Positions 1 to 14,018 of a stretch of 64,000 nt of DNA are shown here, in pieces (within the stretch, counting starts at the first letter, position 1; each line of letters begins with the position of its first letter). The position numbers and the translations under genes were made by a program. The notes beneath the pieces were generated by a model. That model ran no database searches and was not told where the DNA came from. It saw only the letters and a program-made list of their open reading frames with translations. Source of the DNA: Deinococcus budaensis (lineage in GTDB: Bacteria > Deinococcota > Deinococci > Deinococcales > Deinococcaceae). The stretch lies in contig NZ_JACHFN010000001.1 of the NCBI RefSeq assembly GCF_014201885.1, forward strand, positions 372,001 through 436,000, in the 5' to 3' direction.

Positions 1-314
1 GCGTGTACGCCTACGCGCCTGTGGGGGTGGGCCGCTTCGCGGCGCGGGATTTCGCGCCTGCCGTGGGGATTCCCGAAGACCCGGTGACGGGCAGCGCGGC
101 GGGGGCCTTGATGGCGCTGCTGGCTGGGGAAGGCCGCCTGCCGGTGCGCGGGAAGCGGGCGTGCGGCGTGGTGTACCAGGGCCACGCGCTGGGCACCCCC
201 GGCGAGGTGGAGGTCGAGGTCGTGCTGACGGGCCGGGGGGTGGACCGGGTACGGGTGGGCGGCCGGGCGGCGCTCGACCGCGAGGGGCACTGGACGCCGG
301 AAGGGGAAGGGTAA
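1..314 (+). CDS. PhzF-family protein, C-terminal part
   Basis: Reading frame open at the left edge and closed by TAA at 312-314; about the last 104 residues are present. The stretch [15 protein letters not shown] is the conserved PhzF motif (acid residue and glycine-rich turn) of the diaminopimelate-epimerase-like fold. PhzF proteins of 260-300 aa are isomerases or epimerases, most of unknown substrate. The next gene starts 30 bp downstream with its own -10 box, so the two need not share a transcript. The family call is firm, the substrate unknown. Confidence 0.85.
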   Translation, partial: VYAYAPVGVGRFAARDFAPAVGIPEDPVTGSAAGALMALLAGEGRLPVRGKRACGVVYQGHALGTPGEVEVEVVLTGRGVDRVRVGGRAALDREGHWTPEGEG

Positions 315-344
315 GCGGCCTCGGCGCGGGCGTACACTGCCCCG

Positions 345-1139
345 GTGCTGGGACTCTTGTGTGTGGACGTGGACGGAACGCTGGTGGGCACTGACAACGC
401 GGTGCGGCCGGACGTATGGGCGGCGCTGGCGGGGGCGCGCGGGCGCGGCGTTCGGATCGCGCTGTGCTCCGGGCGCCCGGCTTTCGGAACCGCGCTGGAG
501 TACGCGCGGCGGCTCGATCCGCAGGGCTGGCACGTCTTTCAGAACGGGGCGTCGGTGGTCGAGGTGCACGGTGGGCGCAGCCTGTCCGAAGCCCTGCCGG
601 AGGGGGCGGAAGCCGCGCTGCTGGCCCGCGCGCGGGAGACCGGGCGGCTGCTGGAGGTCTACACCGACACCGATTACGGGGTGACCCTGCCCGGCGAGCT
701 GGCGCGGCGGCACTCGGCGCTGCTGGGGCTGCCGTACCGGCCGCGCGAGCCGGAGGTGCTGGAGGGCGCGCGGGTGCGGGCGCAGTGGGTGGTGCCGCAC
801 ACTGAGGCGGCCACCGTGCAGGCCGAACCCCACCCGGGGCTGGAGCTGCATCCGGCGGGCAGCCCGGCGATGACGGACGTGCTGTTTATCAGCGTGACGC
901 GCGCGGGCGTGAGCAAGGGCAGCGCGGTGACGCGGGTGGCCGCCGAGTACGGGGTGCCCCTCTCGCGGGTGATGATGGTGGGCGACGGCCACAACGACGT
1001 AACGGCGATGCGGGTGGTCGGCCACCCGGTCGCGATGGGCAACGCGGACGCCGAGGCCCGCGCGGCTGCCCGTCATCACGTCGGCCACGTGGACGCGGGC
1101 GGGCTGGCCCAGGCGGTGGAGCTGGCGCTGACGCTGTAG
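345..1139 (+). CDS. HAD-superfamily Cof-type hydrolase
   Basis: 264 aa. Motif I is DVDGTLVG near the N terminus (nucleophile and acid/base Asp); motif IV is [13 protein letters not shown] near residue 210, as in Cof/IIB sugar-phosphate phosphatases. The region between them has room for a C2 cap. The start is GTG at 345, chosen because a TACACT -10 box lies at 333-338, 6 nt upstream, which fits a leaderless transcript. It ends 18 bp from the convergent methyltransferase gene. Substrate cannot be read from the sequence. Confidence 0.85.
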   Translation: MLGLLCVDVDGTLVGTDNAVRPDVWAALAGARGRGVRIALCSGRPAFGTALEYARRLDPQGWHVFQNGASVVEVHGGRSLSEALPEGAEAALLARARETGRLLEVYTDTDYGVTLPGELARRHSALLGLPYRPREPEVLEGARVRAQWVVPHTEAATVQAEPHPGLELHPAGSPAMTDVLFISVTRAGVSKGSAVTRVAAEYGVPLSRVMMVGDGHNDVTAMRVVGHPVAMGNADAEARAAARHHVGHVDAGGLAQAVELALTL

Positions 1140-1156
1140 CCTGTCAGCGTCGTCCG

Positions 1157-1753
1157 TCAGGGACGCACGCCGCGCGCCAGGCCGCCGCGCCAGAACAGGT
1201 CGATGCGGAAGGGCCGCGCCGTGACCCCGCCGAAGCCTGCCGTTTCCAGCAGTCTGCCTATCTCCGGCACCGTGTAGACCCGCACGAGTTCGCGGTCGTT
1301 CAGCGCGGCGAGGCGGGCAAAACCGGGCAGACCGTTGGGTACGTAATCCTGCAAGACGAGGCTGGCCCCGGGCCGCAGCACCCGCCGCCACTCGCGCAGG
1401 GCCGCCGCCGGGTCCGCGAGGTAGTGCAGGACGTTCAGGCAGGTCAGGGCGTCCACCGAGGCGTCCGGCAGCGCGAGGGCCTCGGCGGGGGAAGTCAGCA
1501 GGGTCACGCCCTGACCGGCGAGGGTGCGCGCGGCGACCCCGCGCATGCCCGCGCTGGGTTCGGCGCCGACGAGGCGCGCTCCCGGAAAGCGGGCGCGCGC
1601 CAGCGCGAGCAGGGTGCCCGTGCCGGAGCCGACGTCGAGCAGGATGCCCGCTTCCAGGGGCGGCAGCGCGTCCAGCACCTCCTGAGCGGTGCGCCGAGCG
1701 TAGCGGCCCCATTGGCGGTCATAACTCGCGGCGAGGCGGTCATAGGCTCCCAT
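1157..1753 (-). CDS. class I SAM-dependent methyltransferase
   Basis: 198 aa from ATG at 1753 ([19 protein letters not shown]), the usual N terminus of small methyltransferase_11 proteins. Motif I is [13 protein letters not shown] near residue 45; the acidic end of beta-2 is GAEPS, and [12 protein letters not shown] follows as motif II/III. The frame stays open far upstream of the start, but that extension is antisense to recG. Divergent from recG with about 84 bp between. The methyl acceptor is not predictable. Confidence 0.85.
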   Translation of the reverse strand: MGAYDRLAASYDRQWGRYARRTAQEVLDALPPLEAGILLDVGSGTGTLLALARARFPGARLVGAEPSAGMRGVAARTLAGQGVTLLTSPAEALALPDASVDALTCLNVLHYLADPAAALREWRRVLRPGASLVLQDYVPNGLPGFARLAALNDRELVRVYTVPEIGRLLETAGFGGVTARPFRIDLFWRGGLARGVRP

Positions 1754-1837
1754 ACGCCCCAGCGTACTCAGAGTGAGGCCCACCGTGAGGCAGGGCAGCG
1801 ACGGCCCCGGCGCCCCTCTGTTAGCCTGCCGGGCGGT

Positions 1838-4182
<2,345 letters not shown>

Positions 4183-4186
<4 letters not shown>

Positions 4187-4377
4187 GGCTGGTTGTTCCC
4201 TCTGCGGCGCCAGACCGCGACCACCCCGGCCAGAACCAGCACCGCGCCCAGGCCGATCACGATGGGTTGACTGCTCGCCCAGCCGAGGTAGGCCAGCAGC
4301 AGGCCGCCGAGGAAGAACAGCAAAAGACCCCCCAGGTGCGCGAGAACGTGAATCAGAACGGAGGCCAGTTCTTGCAT
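4183..4377 (-). CDS. small two-helix membrane protein
   Basis: 64 aa from ATG at 4377. Two hydrophobic segments ([18 protein letters not shown] and [17 protein letters not shown]) are followed by a basic tail RRRGNN, so a hairpin in the membrane with cytoplasmic C terminus is likely. Stop codons of this gene and recG overlap tail to tail by 4 nt. I do not recognise the family. The coding call rests on hydrophobic pattern and packing against recG. Confidence 0.6.
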
Positions 4378-4623
4378 GGCCCAGGGTACCCTTCCCGGTC
4401 CAGGCCGCGTGCCGCAGATCAGCCCGCCGCCGTGACAACGCTGTGACACGGCCCGCCTAGACTGACCCCATCAGCGCACAATTCAAAGCGGGCCGGGTGA
4501 AGCCCGCAAGCGCCGGGAGGTTGGCTCCACCGTGGGCCAGCCTCTCTTTTCGTCCATTCGGGGGCCCCGTATTGTCTTCACGGACGCCGCGCCGGGTGGG
4601 GATGCGCCCCTATGCTGGGCCGC

Positions 4624-5445
4624 ATGGTCTACGACATGCACGGCAAGGTGGTCCTGGTGACGGGCGCGACGAACGGCATCGGCTTGGTGACGGCGCGGGA
4701 ACTGGCCGGGGCGGGCGCGCGGGTGCATGTCGTGGGGCGTGACCCGCAGAAGACGGCGCGGGTGGCGCGGGAGGTCGGCGCGGCGGGGACCCTGATCGCC
4801 GACCTGTCCGAACTCGCGCAGGTGCGCCGCTTGGCCGCCGAGTTCCGTGAGCGCGAGGAGCGGCTGGACGTGCTGGTCAACAACGCCGGGGCCTACTACG
4901 CCCGGCGGCAGGAGACGCGAGAGGGGGTGGAGATGACCTGGGCCCTCAATCACCTCGCGCCCTTCCTGCTCACGCGGGAGCTGTTGCCGCTGCTGCGCGG
5001 GTCGCGGGACGCGCGGGTGGTGACGGTGTCCTCGGAGGCGCACCGCTTCGGGCGAATCCGCTTCGATGACCCGGAGTTCCGGCGCGGGTACGGCGGCTGG
5101 GGCGCCTACGCCCAGAGCAAGCTGGCGAACGTGCTGTTCGCGCGCGAACTCGCCCGCCGGGAGGGGTGGCTGAGCAGCAACAGCCTGCACCCCGGCATGG
5201 TCCGCAGCGGCTTCGGGCACAACAACGGCGGACGGGTCAGCCTGCTGTGGCGGGTGATGGACCGCTTCGCCATCACGCCGGAAGAGGGCGCGTTGACGAC
5301 GCTGCGGCTTGCCAGCGACCCGTCCCTGGCGGTCAGCGGGGGCTATTTCAGCGAGGAAAGGCTGAAGACCCCCGCGCCGCAGGCCCGGGACGACGCGGCG
5401 GCGGCGCGGCTGTGGGCGCTGAGCGAGGAATACGTGGGGCGCTGA
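4624..5445 (+). CDS. short-chain dehydrogenase/reductase
   Basis: 273 aa. It has the classical SDR signature: TGATNGIG (cofactor loop), NNAG near residue 84, the Ser of VSSEAHRFG and YAQSKLAN (YxxxK catalytic pair). The layout resembles retinol-dehydrogenase-like SDRs. The basic residue after beta-2 (VVGRDPQK) suggests NADP(H), by inference. Start chosen at ATG 4624 because TATGCT at 4611-4616 ends 7 nt before it, a leaderless promoter; an in-frame ATG at 4612 lies inside that box. Confidence 0.88.
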   Translation: MVYDMHGKVVLVTGATNGIGLVTARELAGAGARVHVVGRDPQKTARVAREVGAAGTLIADLSELAQVRRLAAEFREREERLDVLVNNAGAYYARRQETREGVEMTWALNHLAPFLLTRELLPLLRGSRDARVVTVSSEAHRFGRIRFDDPEFRRGYGGWGAYAQSKLANVLFARELARREGWLSSNSLHPGMVRSGFGHNNGGRVSLLWRVMDRFAITPEEGALTTLRLASDPSLAVSGGYFSEERLKTPAPQARDDAAAARLWALSEEYVGR

Positions 5446-5460
5446 GGCGCCGGGAGTGGG

Positions 5461-5519
5461 AAGTGGGCAGTGGTGAGCGGAGGAAAGCCCCGATCTACTG
5501 ACCACTTCCTCCTGCCCAC

Positions 5520-5521
<2 letters not shown>
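5461..5521. terminator. long stem-loop between convergent genes
   Basis: aagtgggcag (5461-5470) pairs perfectly with ctgcccactt (5512-5521), leaving a long partly paired loop. It lies between the convergent SDR and gamma-glutamyltransferase genes and overlaps the stop of the latter. It could end both transcripts, but no strong U tract is present. Confidence 0.35.
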
Positions 5522-7124
<1,603 letters not shown>

Positions 7125-7161
7125 GGCTCCAGGGTATGACGGCGGGGGGACCCACAAGCCC

Positions 7162-7194
7162 GCGCCCCGGTCTTGAGGAGGCGGACCGGGGCGC
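7162..7194 (-). terminator. hairpin after PfkB kinase
   Basis: gcgccccggt (7162-7171) and accggggcgc (7185-7194) form a perfect 10-bp stem with a 13-nt loop. It lies between the kinase stop and the gamma-glutamyltransferase start on the same strand, so the two genes are probably separate transcripts. Confidence 0.55.
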
Positions 7195-7209
7195 GGGGAG
7201 GGAGCGGCT

Positions 7210-8142
7210 TTAGCGGGCCAGCGCGGCTTCGAGGTCGGCCAAGGTGATGGGCCGGGCCTGGGCGCCCACCCGGGTGGCGGCGAGCGCCCCGGCGGCGTTG
7301 GCGGTGCGGGCGGCCTGGGCCAGCGGCTGCCCGGTCAGGACCGCGTGCGCGAAGGCGGCGGTGAAGGTGTCCCCGGCGCCAGTGGAGTCCACGACCTTGC
7401 CTTCGGGCTTGATCGCGTCCACCAGTTCGGTCTCGGTGGGCGTCCAGACGATGCTGCCCATCTTGCCGACCTTGACGACCACCCGCCGCGCTCCGGCCGC
7501 GCCCAGTTGCGCCAGCGCCGCGCTGATGCTGGCCGTGTTCGTCAGGGCCAGCAGTTCGTGCTGGTTGAGGGTGAGATAATCCGCGCCGCTCACGTTGCCG
7601 ATCAGGTCGGTGCCGACCTTGTTCACGGCCCCGGTGCCCAGGTCGATAAAGACGGGCACGGGCTTTTTGGCCCCGCGCGCGGTCTCGATGGCCTTCAGGG
7701 TGTAGTCGCGCTGCGGCCCTTCCGTGAGGCTGTAGGCGCTGACGATCAGGGCGTCGCTGCCCTCGATGTCCTTTTTCTTGAGCTTGGCGGGGTCCAGCTG
7801 ACGGTTGGCCGCGCCGTCACTGATCATGGCGCGCTGGCCGCCCTTGGTCTGCATCACCGTGATGGTGCTGGTGAGGTGCTCGGGGTCCTGCTGGATGGCG
7901 CCCTGGGACACGCCGCTTTCGCGCACGCTTTGCAGGGCGTACTCGGCGAAAGGGTCGTCACCGACCCGGGCGGCCAGCGTGACCGTGTGGCCCAGCCGGG
8001 CCAGCGTCACGCTGATGGTGCCGCCTGCCCCGCCGGGCTTCATGGTGGCGCGGGTGGGCGCGAGTTCCTCGCCGGGGGCGGGCAGGTGGTCGAGGTGGTA
8101 GAGGTGATCGACGGTCACGTCACCGATAACAAAAAACTTCAC
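7210..8142 (-). CDS. PfkB-family carbohydrate kinase
   Basis: 310 aa. N-terminal FVIGDVTVDHLYHLDHLPAPGEE and KPGGAGGTISVTLARLG are the PfkB signature 1 region; DSTGAGDTFTAAFAHAV near residue 255 is signature 2 with the catalytic Asp and anion hole. Family members phosphorylate ribose, fructose, adenosine or related sugars; the substrate is open. Start is GTG 8142 because GGAGG (8150-8154) sits 7 nt upstream. It follows rsmA on the same strand with about 100 bp between. Confidence 0.88.
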   Translation of the reverse strand: MKFFVIGDVTVDHLYHLDHLPAPGEELAPTRATMKPGGAGGTISVTLARLGHTVTLAARVGDDPFAEYALQSVRESGVSQGAIQQDPEHLTSTITVMQTKGGQRAMISDGAANRQLDPAKLKKKDIEGSDALIVSAYSLTEGPQRDYTLKAIETARGAKKPVPVFIDLGTGAVNKVGTDLIGNVSGADYLTLNQHELLALTNTASISAALAQLGAAGARRVVVKVGKMGSIVWTPTETELVDAIKPEGKVVDSTGAGDTFTAAFAHAVLTGQPLAQAARTANAAGALAATRVGAQARPITLADLEAALAR

Positions 8143-8245
8143 GTGGAAACCTCCGGGCCGGTGCTGGTGCGGCCCTGCCTTGCGCCGTGCCGGGGAAGGC
8201 AACGGAGCGGGAAAAAGATGCAGTCTGGCGTTTGGAACGCGGGAT

Positions 8246-9136
<891 letters not shown>

Positions 9137-9248
9137 GGGGGTCCTCGGGGAGCAGGCAGGGACCATGCCCGCCCGCCGAATACGCCCCGGAAAGGGCGGG
9201 CGGGGGCGGGGTGGGGAGGCCTCCTGAGCGCGTCAGTATACTCCGCGC

Positions 9249-10067
9249 ATGACCGATTCCGGCTCCCCTGCGGCCCCGCCACCTGCCCCGCCCGACTGGA
9301 CGGGCTTTGCGCGGGCGGGCGAGTGGCGGCGGGCGCTGGCGGCGGCGCGGCTGACCGGGGCCGATCACGCGGCGGGGCTGCTGGAGGCCGTGCTGGCGGT
9401 GCAAGACGGCCTGCGCGCCCGCCGCCTCGGCCCGGCGCGGCGCTCGGCGGGCCGCCTGCGCGAACTGCTGGAGGCTGCCGGGGCGTCCGGCGAGGCCGCG
9501 CTGCTGGGGTCGCTGACCCGGCCCCGGGAGCTGGACGGCGCGCTGGACGCGCTGGCCGACTCGGGCGAGACCGACCCCGGCACGCTGCGCGAGCGGCTGG
9601 CCCCGGCGCTGGCGCATCCCCTCACGCGCGCCGAGGCGCTCAACATGCTGGGCGTGCTGCACGCGCTGCGCGAGGAACCCGGAGAAGCCCGCACCCTGTT
9701 CGGCGGGGCGCTGGAGGCGGACGCCGGGCACTACCGGGCGGGCACCAACCTGGGCAACCTCGACCTCGAAGCGGGCCGCCCCGCCGAGGCCGAGGCCCGC
9801 TACCGCGAGGTGCTGCGCCTCAGCCCGGAGTACGACGGCGCGCACCACAACCTGGGGGTGGCGCTGCGGCGTCAGGGGCGGCTTCAGGAGTCGGTGCGCT
9901 CGATTCGCCACGCCCAGCGCCTGGGCAACAAGCGCCTTCAGGAAAGCAGCCGCGAGGACCTGCGCGACCAGTTCCGGAGCAGCGAGGCGATTCGGCGGCT
10001 GCGCTGGGGGCTGATCGCGGGGGCGGCGGGGCTACTGTGGCTGCTGCTGCGCGGCCAGGGGGGCTGA
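9249..10067 (+). CDS. TPR-repeat protein with C-terminal membrane anchor
   Basis: 272 aa. Low-complexity Pro/Ala N terminus, then helical repeats; residues about 125-210 (NMLGVLHALREEPGEARTLFGGALEAD, NLGNLDLEAGRPAEAEARYREVL, NLGVALRRQGRLQESVRSI) are clear tetratricopeptide units. The last 20 residues (GLIAGAAGLLWLLLRG) form one membrane helix, a tail anchor. TATACT at 9237-9242 lies 6 nt before ATG 9249, a strong leaderless promoter. nnrD starts 8 nt after its stop, so they probably form an operon. Partner proteins unknown. Confidence 0.8.
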   Translation: MTDSGSPAAPPPAPPDWTGFARAGEWRRALAAARLTGADHAAGLLEAVLAVQDGLRARRLGPARRSAGRLRELLEAAGASGEAALLGSLTRPRELDGALDALADSGETDPGTLRERLAPALAHPLTRAEALNMLGVLHALREEPGEARTLFGGALEADAGHYRAGTNLGNLDLEAGRPAEAEARYREVLRLSPEYDGAHHNLGVALRRQGRLQESVRSIRHAQRLGNKRLQESSREDLRDQFRSSEAIRRLRWGLIAGAAGLLWLLLRGQGG

Positions 10068-10074
10068 GCGGTCC

Positions 10075-11565
10075 GTGGCCGAGTCTGTCTATGCCCCGGC
10101 GGGCGTGCGCGCCCTGGACGCGCGGCTGGCGGGGGCGGGCCTGCTGGAAAGCGCGATGGAGGAAGCGGGGCGGGCGGTCGCCGAGGCGGTGCGCGCCCGC
10201 TGGCCCGGCGAGCGGACGCTGCTGCTCGCCGGGGGCGGGGCCAACGGCGGGGACGCGCTGGTGGCCGCGCGCTTCCTCGCGGCGTGGGGAGAGGCGGTGG
10301 AGGTCCTCGCCGCCCCCGCGCGGCACCCGCTGACCCGGCTGAACCGGCGGCGGCTGGCGGCCTACGGGGTGAGGGCCGGGGTGCTGACCCCCGCCGCCGT
10401 GACGCGCTGCGCGCGGGGCGTGGTGGTGGACGGCCTGCTGGGCACCGGCTTCACGCCGCCGCTGCGCCCGGAGTTGGGCGCCGTCGTCGCGGCCGTGAAC
10501 GCGGCGCGGTCCCGCCCAGGGGTGCGGGTGGTCGCCATCGACCTGCCCAGCGGCCTGAACGCGGCCAGCGCGGAGGTGGCGGGCGAGGCTGTGGAGGCCG
10601 ACCTCACGGTCGCGCTCAGCGGCTTCAAGACCGCGCTGCTGTTCGGCCCCGCCGCGCGCCGGGCGGGGAGGGTCGTGCTCGCGCCGCTGGCGGTGCCGCC
10701 GGGCTGGCGGGAAGACCACGCGCTGGCAAGTCGCCCGGACGACGCCGAGATCGCCGCGTGGCTGCCCATGCGCGCGGCGGACGCCCACAAGGGCACGGCC
10801 GGGCACGTCTGGGTGGTCGGCGGGCACCCCGGCACGGTGGGCGCCCCGGCGCTGGCGGGGGTGGGGGCGCTGCGGGCCGGGGCCGGGCTGGTCACCGTGT
10901 ACTCGGCGGCGGAGGTCCCGCTGGTGACGCCCGAGCTGATGCTGCGGCGCCACGCGGACCTGGCGGGCGCGCTCGCCGGGGCGCACGCCCGGGGCGCGCC
11001 CGACGCCGTGTGCCTGGGCATGGGCCTGGGGCCGGACGCCCCGGCGCTGGCCCGGCAGGTGCTGGGCTGGGACCTGCCCACCGTCCTCGACGCCGACGCC
11101 CTGCAACCGGAACTGGCGGGCGCCGGGCACGCGCGCTGCGTCTGGACCCCGCACCCCGGCGAGGCCGCGCGGCTGCTGGGGGTGGGCACGCCGGAGGTGA
11201 CGCGCGATCCGCTCGCGGCGGCGCGGGCCTTGCAGGAGCGCCTGGGAGGGGTGGTCGTGCTCAAGGGCGGTCCCAGCGTGGTCGCGCACCCCGGCGGCCT
11301 GAGCGTAGGCCGGGGCGGGCACCCCGGCATGGCGAGCGCGGGCATGGGAGACACCCTGGCGGGCATCGTCGCCGCCTTGCTGGGGCAGGGCCTCCCGGCG
11401 CCCGACGCGGCGCGGGCCGGGGTCCGGCTGCACGCCCGCGCCGGGGAACGCGCGGGCGCGCGCCTGGGCTACGGCCTGACCGCCAGCGACGTGGCCGCCG
11501 AGCTGGGAGGGGCCTGGCTCGACCTGCGGCGGACAGCGGACCGCCGCCTGCCCACAGAATGGTAA
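10075..11565 (+). CDS. nnrD: bifunctional NAD(P)H-hydrate epimerase/dehydratase
   Basis: 496 aa. Repairs hydrated NAD(P)H: the N-terminal YjeF_N domain (about 1-210; LLAGGGANGGDALVAARFL, DLPSGLNA) epimerises, and the C-terminal ribokinase-like domain (about 225-490) dehydrates using ADP or ATP. KGTAGHVWVVGGHPGTVGAP, WTPHPGEAARLLG and GMASAGMGDTLAGIVAALL are the dehydratase landmarks, the last with the catalytic Asp. The GTG start lies 8 nt after the TPR gene stop, indicating translational coupling. Length matches the fused family. Confidence 0.93.
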   Translation: MAESVYAPAGVRALDARLAGAGLLESAMEEAGRAVAEAVRARWPGERTLLLAGGGANGGDALVAARFLAAWGEAVEVLAAPARHPLTRLNRRRLAAYGVRAGVLTPAAVTRCARGVVVDGLLGTGFTPPLRPELGAVVAAVNAARSRPGVRVVAIDLPSGLNAASAEVAGEAVEADLTVALSGFKTALLFGPAARRAGRVVLAPLAVPPGWREDHALASRPDDAEIAAWLPMRAADAHKGTAGHVWVVGGHPGTVGAPALAGVGALRAGAGLVTVYSAAEVPLVTPELMLRRHADLAGALAGAHARGAPDAVCLGMGLGPDAPALARQVLGWDLPTVLDADALQPELAGAGHARCVWTPHPGEAARLLGVGTPEVTRDPLAAARALQERLGGVVVLKGGPSVVAHPGGLSVGRGGHPGMASAGMGDTLAGIVAALLGQGLPAPDAARAGVRLHARAGERAGARLGYGLTASDVAAELGGAWLDLRRTADRRLPTEW

Positions 11566-11579
11566 CCTGAGCACCATAC

Positions 11580-12284
<705 letters not shown>

Positions 12285-12289
12285 GGAAG

Positions 12290-12311
12290 CGGCAGCGGGA
12301 AGCGGGCGTGG
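12290..12311. terminator. left arm of a hairpin split by the transposon
   Basis: These 22 nt are the exact reverse complement of 36291-36312 on the other side of the element. Before insertion they formed a 22-bp stem with loop gttgact between two convergent genes, so the structure was probably a shared terminator. It is now split across 24 kb. Confidence 0.8.
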
Positions 12312-12315
12312 GTTG
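12311..12315. repeat. target-site duplication, left copy
   Basis: ggttg directly abuts the TGT terminus at 12316. The same five bases follow the other terminus at 36283-36287. Five-base duplications are the rule for Tn7-type transposition. Confidence 0.9.
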
Positions 12316-12436
12316 TGTCGGGTTCAATCTGTTTTGACACTGAGTTGCAATACGCGTGGCATTACGGATTGCCATGACACTGCCGTCGAGTCTGATGCAA
12401 GGGCTATTCAAGGTGTTTGACTTTGCCATGACACTC
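12316..12436. repeat. left-end TnsB-type binding sites
   Basis: Three spaced sites: the terminal one (12316-12341, ending TTGACACT), GATTGCCATGACACTG at 12367-12382, and CTTTGCCATGACACTC at 12421-12436. The wide spacing resembles the left end of Tn7. The last site lies just beyond the 3' end of the outer TniQ gene. Confidence 0.8.
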
Positions 12437-12449
12437 GCAAACCCCCTGT

Positions 12450-13961
12450 TCAGTCTGGGGAGATCGTGGAAGTTCCTGCCACCAAGGTCAGCACAAGCTG
12501 GCGGTGAAGCGCCGGGTTGACCTGACGCGCCAGTTCGATCATGCCGTCACTCAAGAACATCCTGGCCGTCTGGGTACGCCAGTCATCTGCCGCTCCCCGC
12601 ATCGCCTGTATCCGCAACGGCGCCTTCCCCCGCGCAAGGTGTTCTTGGAGATGGGTGTACAGCAGGCTGAGCACGACACCCAGCCAACCCGAGTGTTGCC
12701 ACGCCTCGGCACGCAGCCACACTGACTCAACAGACAGGTCAGGCAACGCTGAATGTGACCTCCCGTGCGCGGCACGAGAGAGAAGGCTGATGACGATACC
12801 CTCGAATTCAGGATCACTCGCTGCCGGACCCGGGACACTGCGCACGAGTGCCCACTGCTCATCGGTCAGCATCATCGGTTCCCCTGGGGGCAGCAAGGCA
12901 TTCGAGCGCAGCGCGGCAAGAGATCCTTGACGCGTCCTGACTTCTCTCGCGGTCACGAGTTCCTCGAAGCGGGCCCCGAAGTGGTCCACGAGCGTGGGCC
13001 ATCTGTTCAGCAGGTCTCCGGGGAAATCCTCTTCCAGTCGGGTCATCAACCAGGCCAAGTAGACCTCTCGGCGTTGTGAATGCACGTCGACATGAACCAG
13101 CAAGCCCAGCATGGCCCCCGCCCAGGCCTTGATCCGGGCGTGCCGGGTGGAAAAACCATCGTCCTGATCGCCGAGCAGCCACGCCACCAGGGCCTGCGCC
13201 TCGAAACGTGCCCTCGCACTGTGGGGCGTCTCCACCTGCCATTTCGATGGCCGCACACGCAGCTTCCCCGGCTCAGCGATGTCGTTCACGCCAAAGGTAT
13301 TGATGACTGTCCACAGCGCCTGCACGAACCTCGCCCAGGTTTCCTCGCTCGCCTGCCCCCGCGTGAACGAGCGTGACATGGGCGGGGGCTGTACCCGCTG
13401 AAGACCCAGCGGGGGGTCCGCGCTGAGATCCTGGCCGCACACCCAGCACTCCCGCAGAGAGTGCTGGACACGGCGTACTTCTGAAACCCCACCCTTGATC
13501 CAGAGCGTCGTCCCCCGGGGACGCATGACCTGGATGCTCTTCGTGCAGTGCGGACAAGCGTCGCGCAGGGGCCCCCCGTGCTGGGGACACGCCGCGACCC
13601 TGCGCTGAACCCACTCCCGGCGGATGTAAGGCACCTCGTCGTCCCGCAGGCAGAAAGGACAGACCTGCACGTACCGCACGCCCAGAACCGGCGCTGGTTT
13701 GGCTTTCCCCTTGCGGCCCCGCTCCAACAGGGGGTCCCGGGGGGTCTGCATGCGGGTGATGGCCTCCAAGGGTTGCCCCGTGGCCTCGGCCAGCACCTCG
13801 AAGTCCCTCTGCGTCGGTCGCGCTTCGCTGTCGATGCCGAGGGCCAAGAGAAACCTCGGGGCAGGACGTCGATTCGCGTGCGCCAGACGGGTCACCCACG
13901 ACCCGATCCATTCATCTTCCCTGGGGCCGGGGTAACGGAGCAATCGCGGCACGCGGACCAT
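12450..13961 (-). CDS. TniQ/TnsD-family target selector, outer copy
   Basis: 503 aa. The N terminus (LLRYPGPREDEWIGSWVTRLAHANRRP) is the TniQ opening. Cys/His pairs follow: CPFCLRDD, then ACPQHGGPLRDACPHC, then CWVCGQD, expected to bind zinc. The C-terminal 300 residues are helical and unlike the neighbouring TniQ, as expected for a DNA-site-reading TnsD tail. TniQ/TnsD proteins choose the target and recruit the TnsC ATPase. It is the last gene of the mobility operon, separated from the first TniQ gene by 57 bp. Confidence 0.85.
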   Translation of the reverse strand: MVRVPRLLRYPGPREDEWIGSWVTRLAHANRRPAPRFLLALGIDSEARPTQRDFEVLAEATGQPLEAITRMQTPRDPLLERGRKGKAKPAPVLGVRYVQVCPFCLRDDEVPYIRREWVQRRVAACPQHGGPLRDACPHCTKSIQVMRPRGTTLWIKGGVSEVRRVQHSLRECWVCGQDLSADPPLGLQRVQPPPMSRSFTRGQASEETWARFVQALWTVINTFGVNDIAEPGKLRVRPSKWQVETPHSARARFEAQALVAWLLGDQDDGFSTRHARIKAWAGAMLGLLVHVDVHSQRREVYLAWLMTRLEEDFPGDLLNRWPTLVDHFGARFEELVTAREVRTRQGSLAALRSNALLPPGEPMMLTDEQWALVRSVPGPAASDPEFEGIVISLLSRAAHGRSHSALPDLSVESVWLRAEAWQHSGWLGVVLSLLYTHLQEHLARGKAPLRIQAMRGAADDWRTQTARMFLSDGMIELARQVNPALHRQLVLTLVAGTSTISPD

Positions 13962-14018
13962 CCTGCCCCACGCCCCGGCCGCCGCACCAGGAACCCCCCC
14001 AGCAGGGGGGAGCGGTAC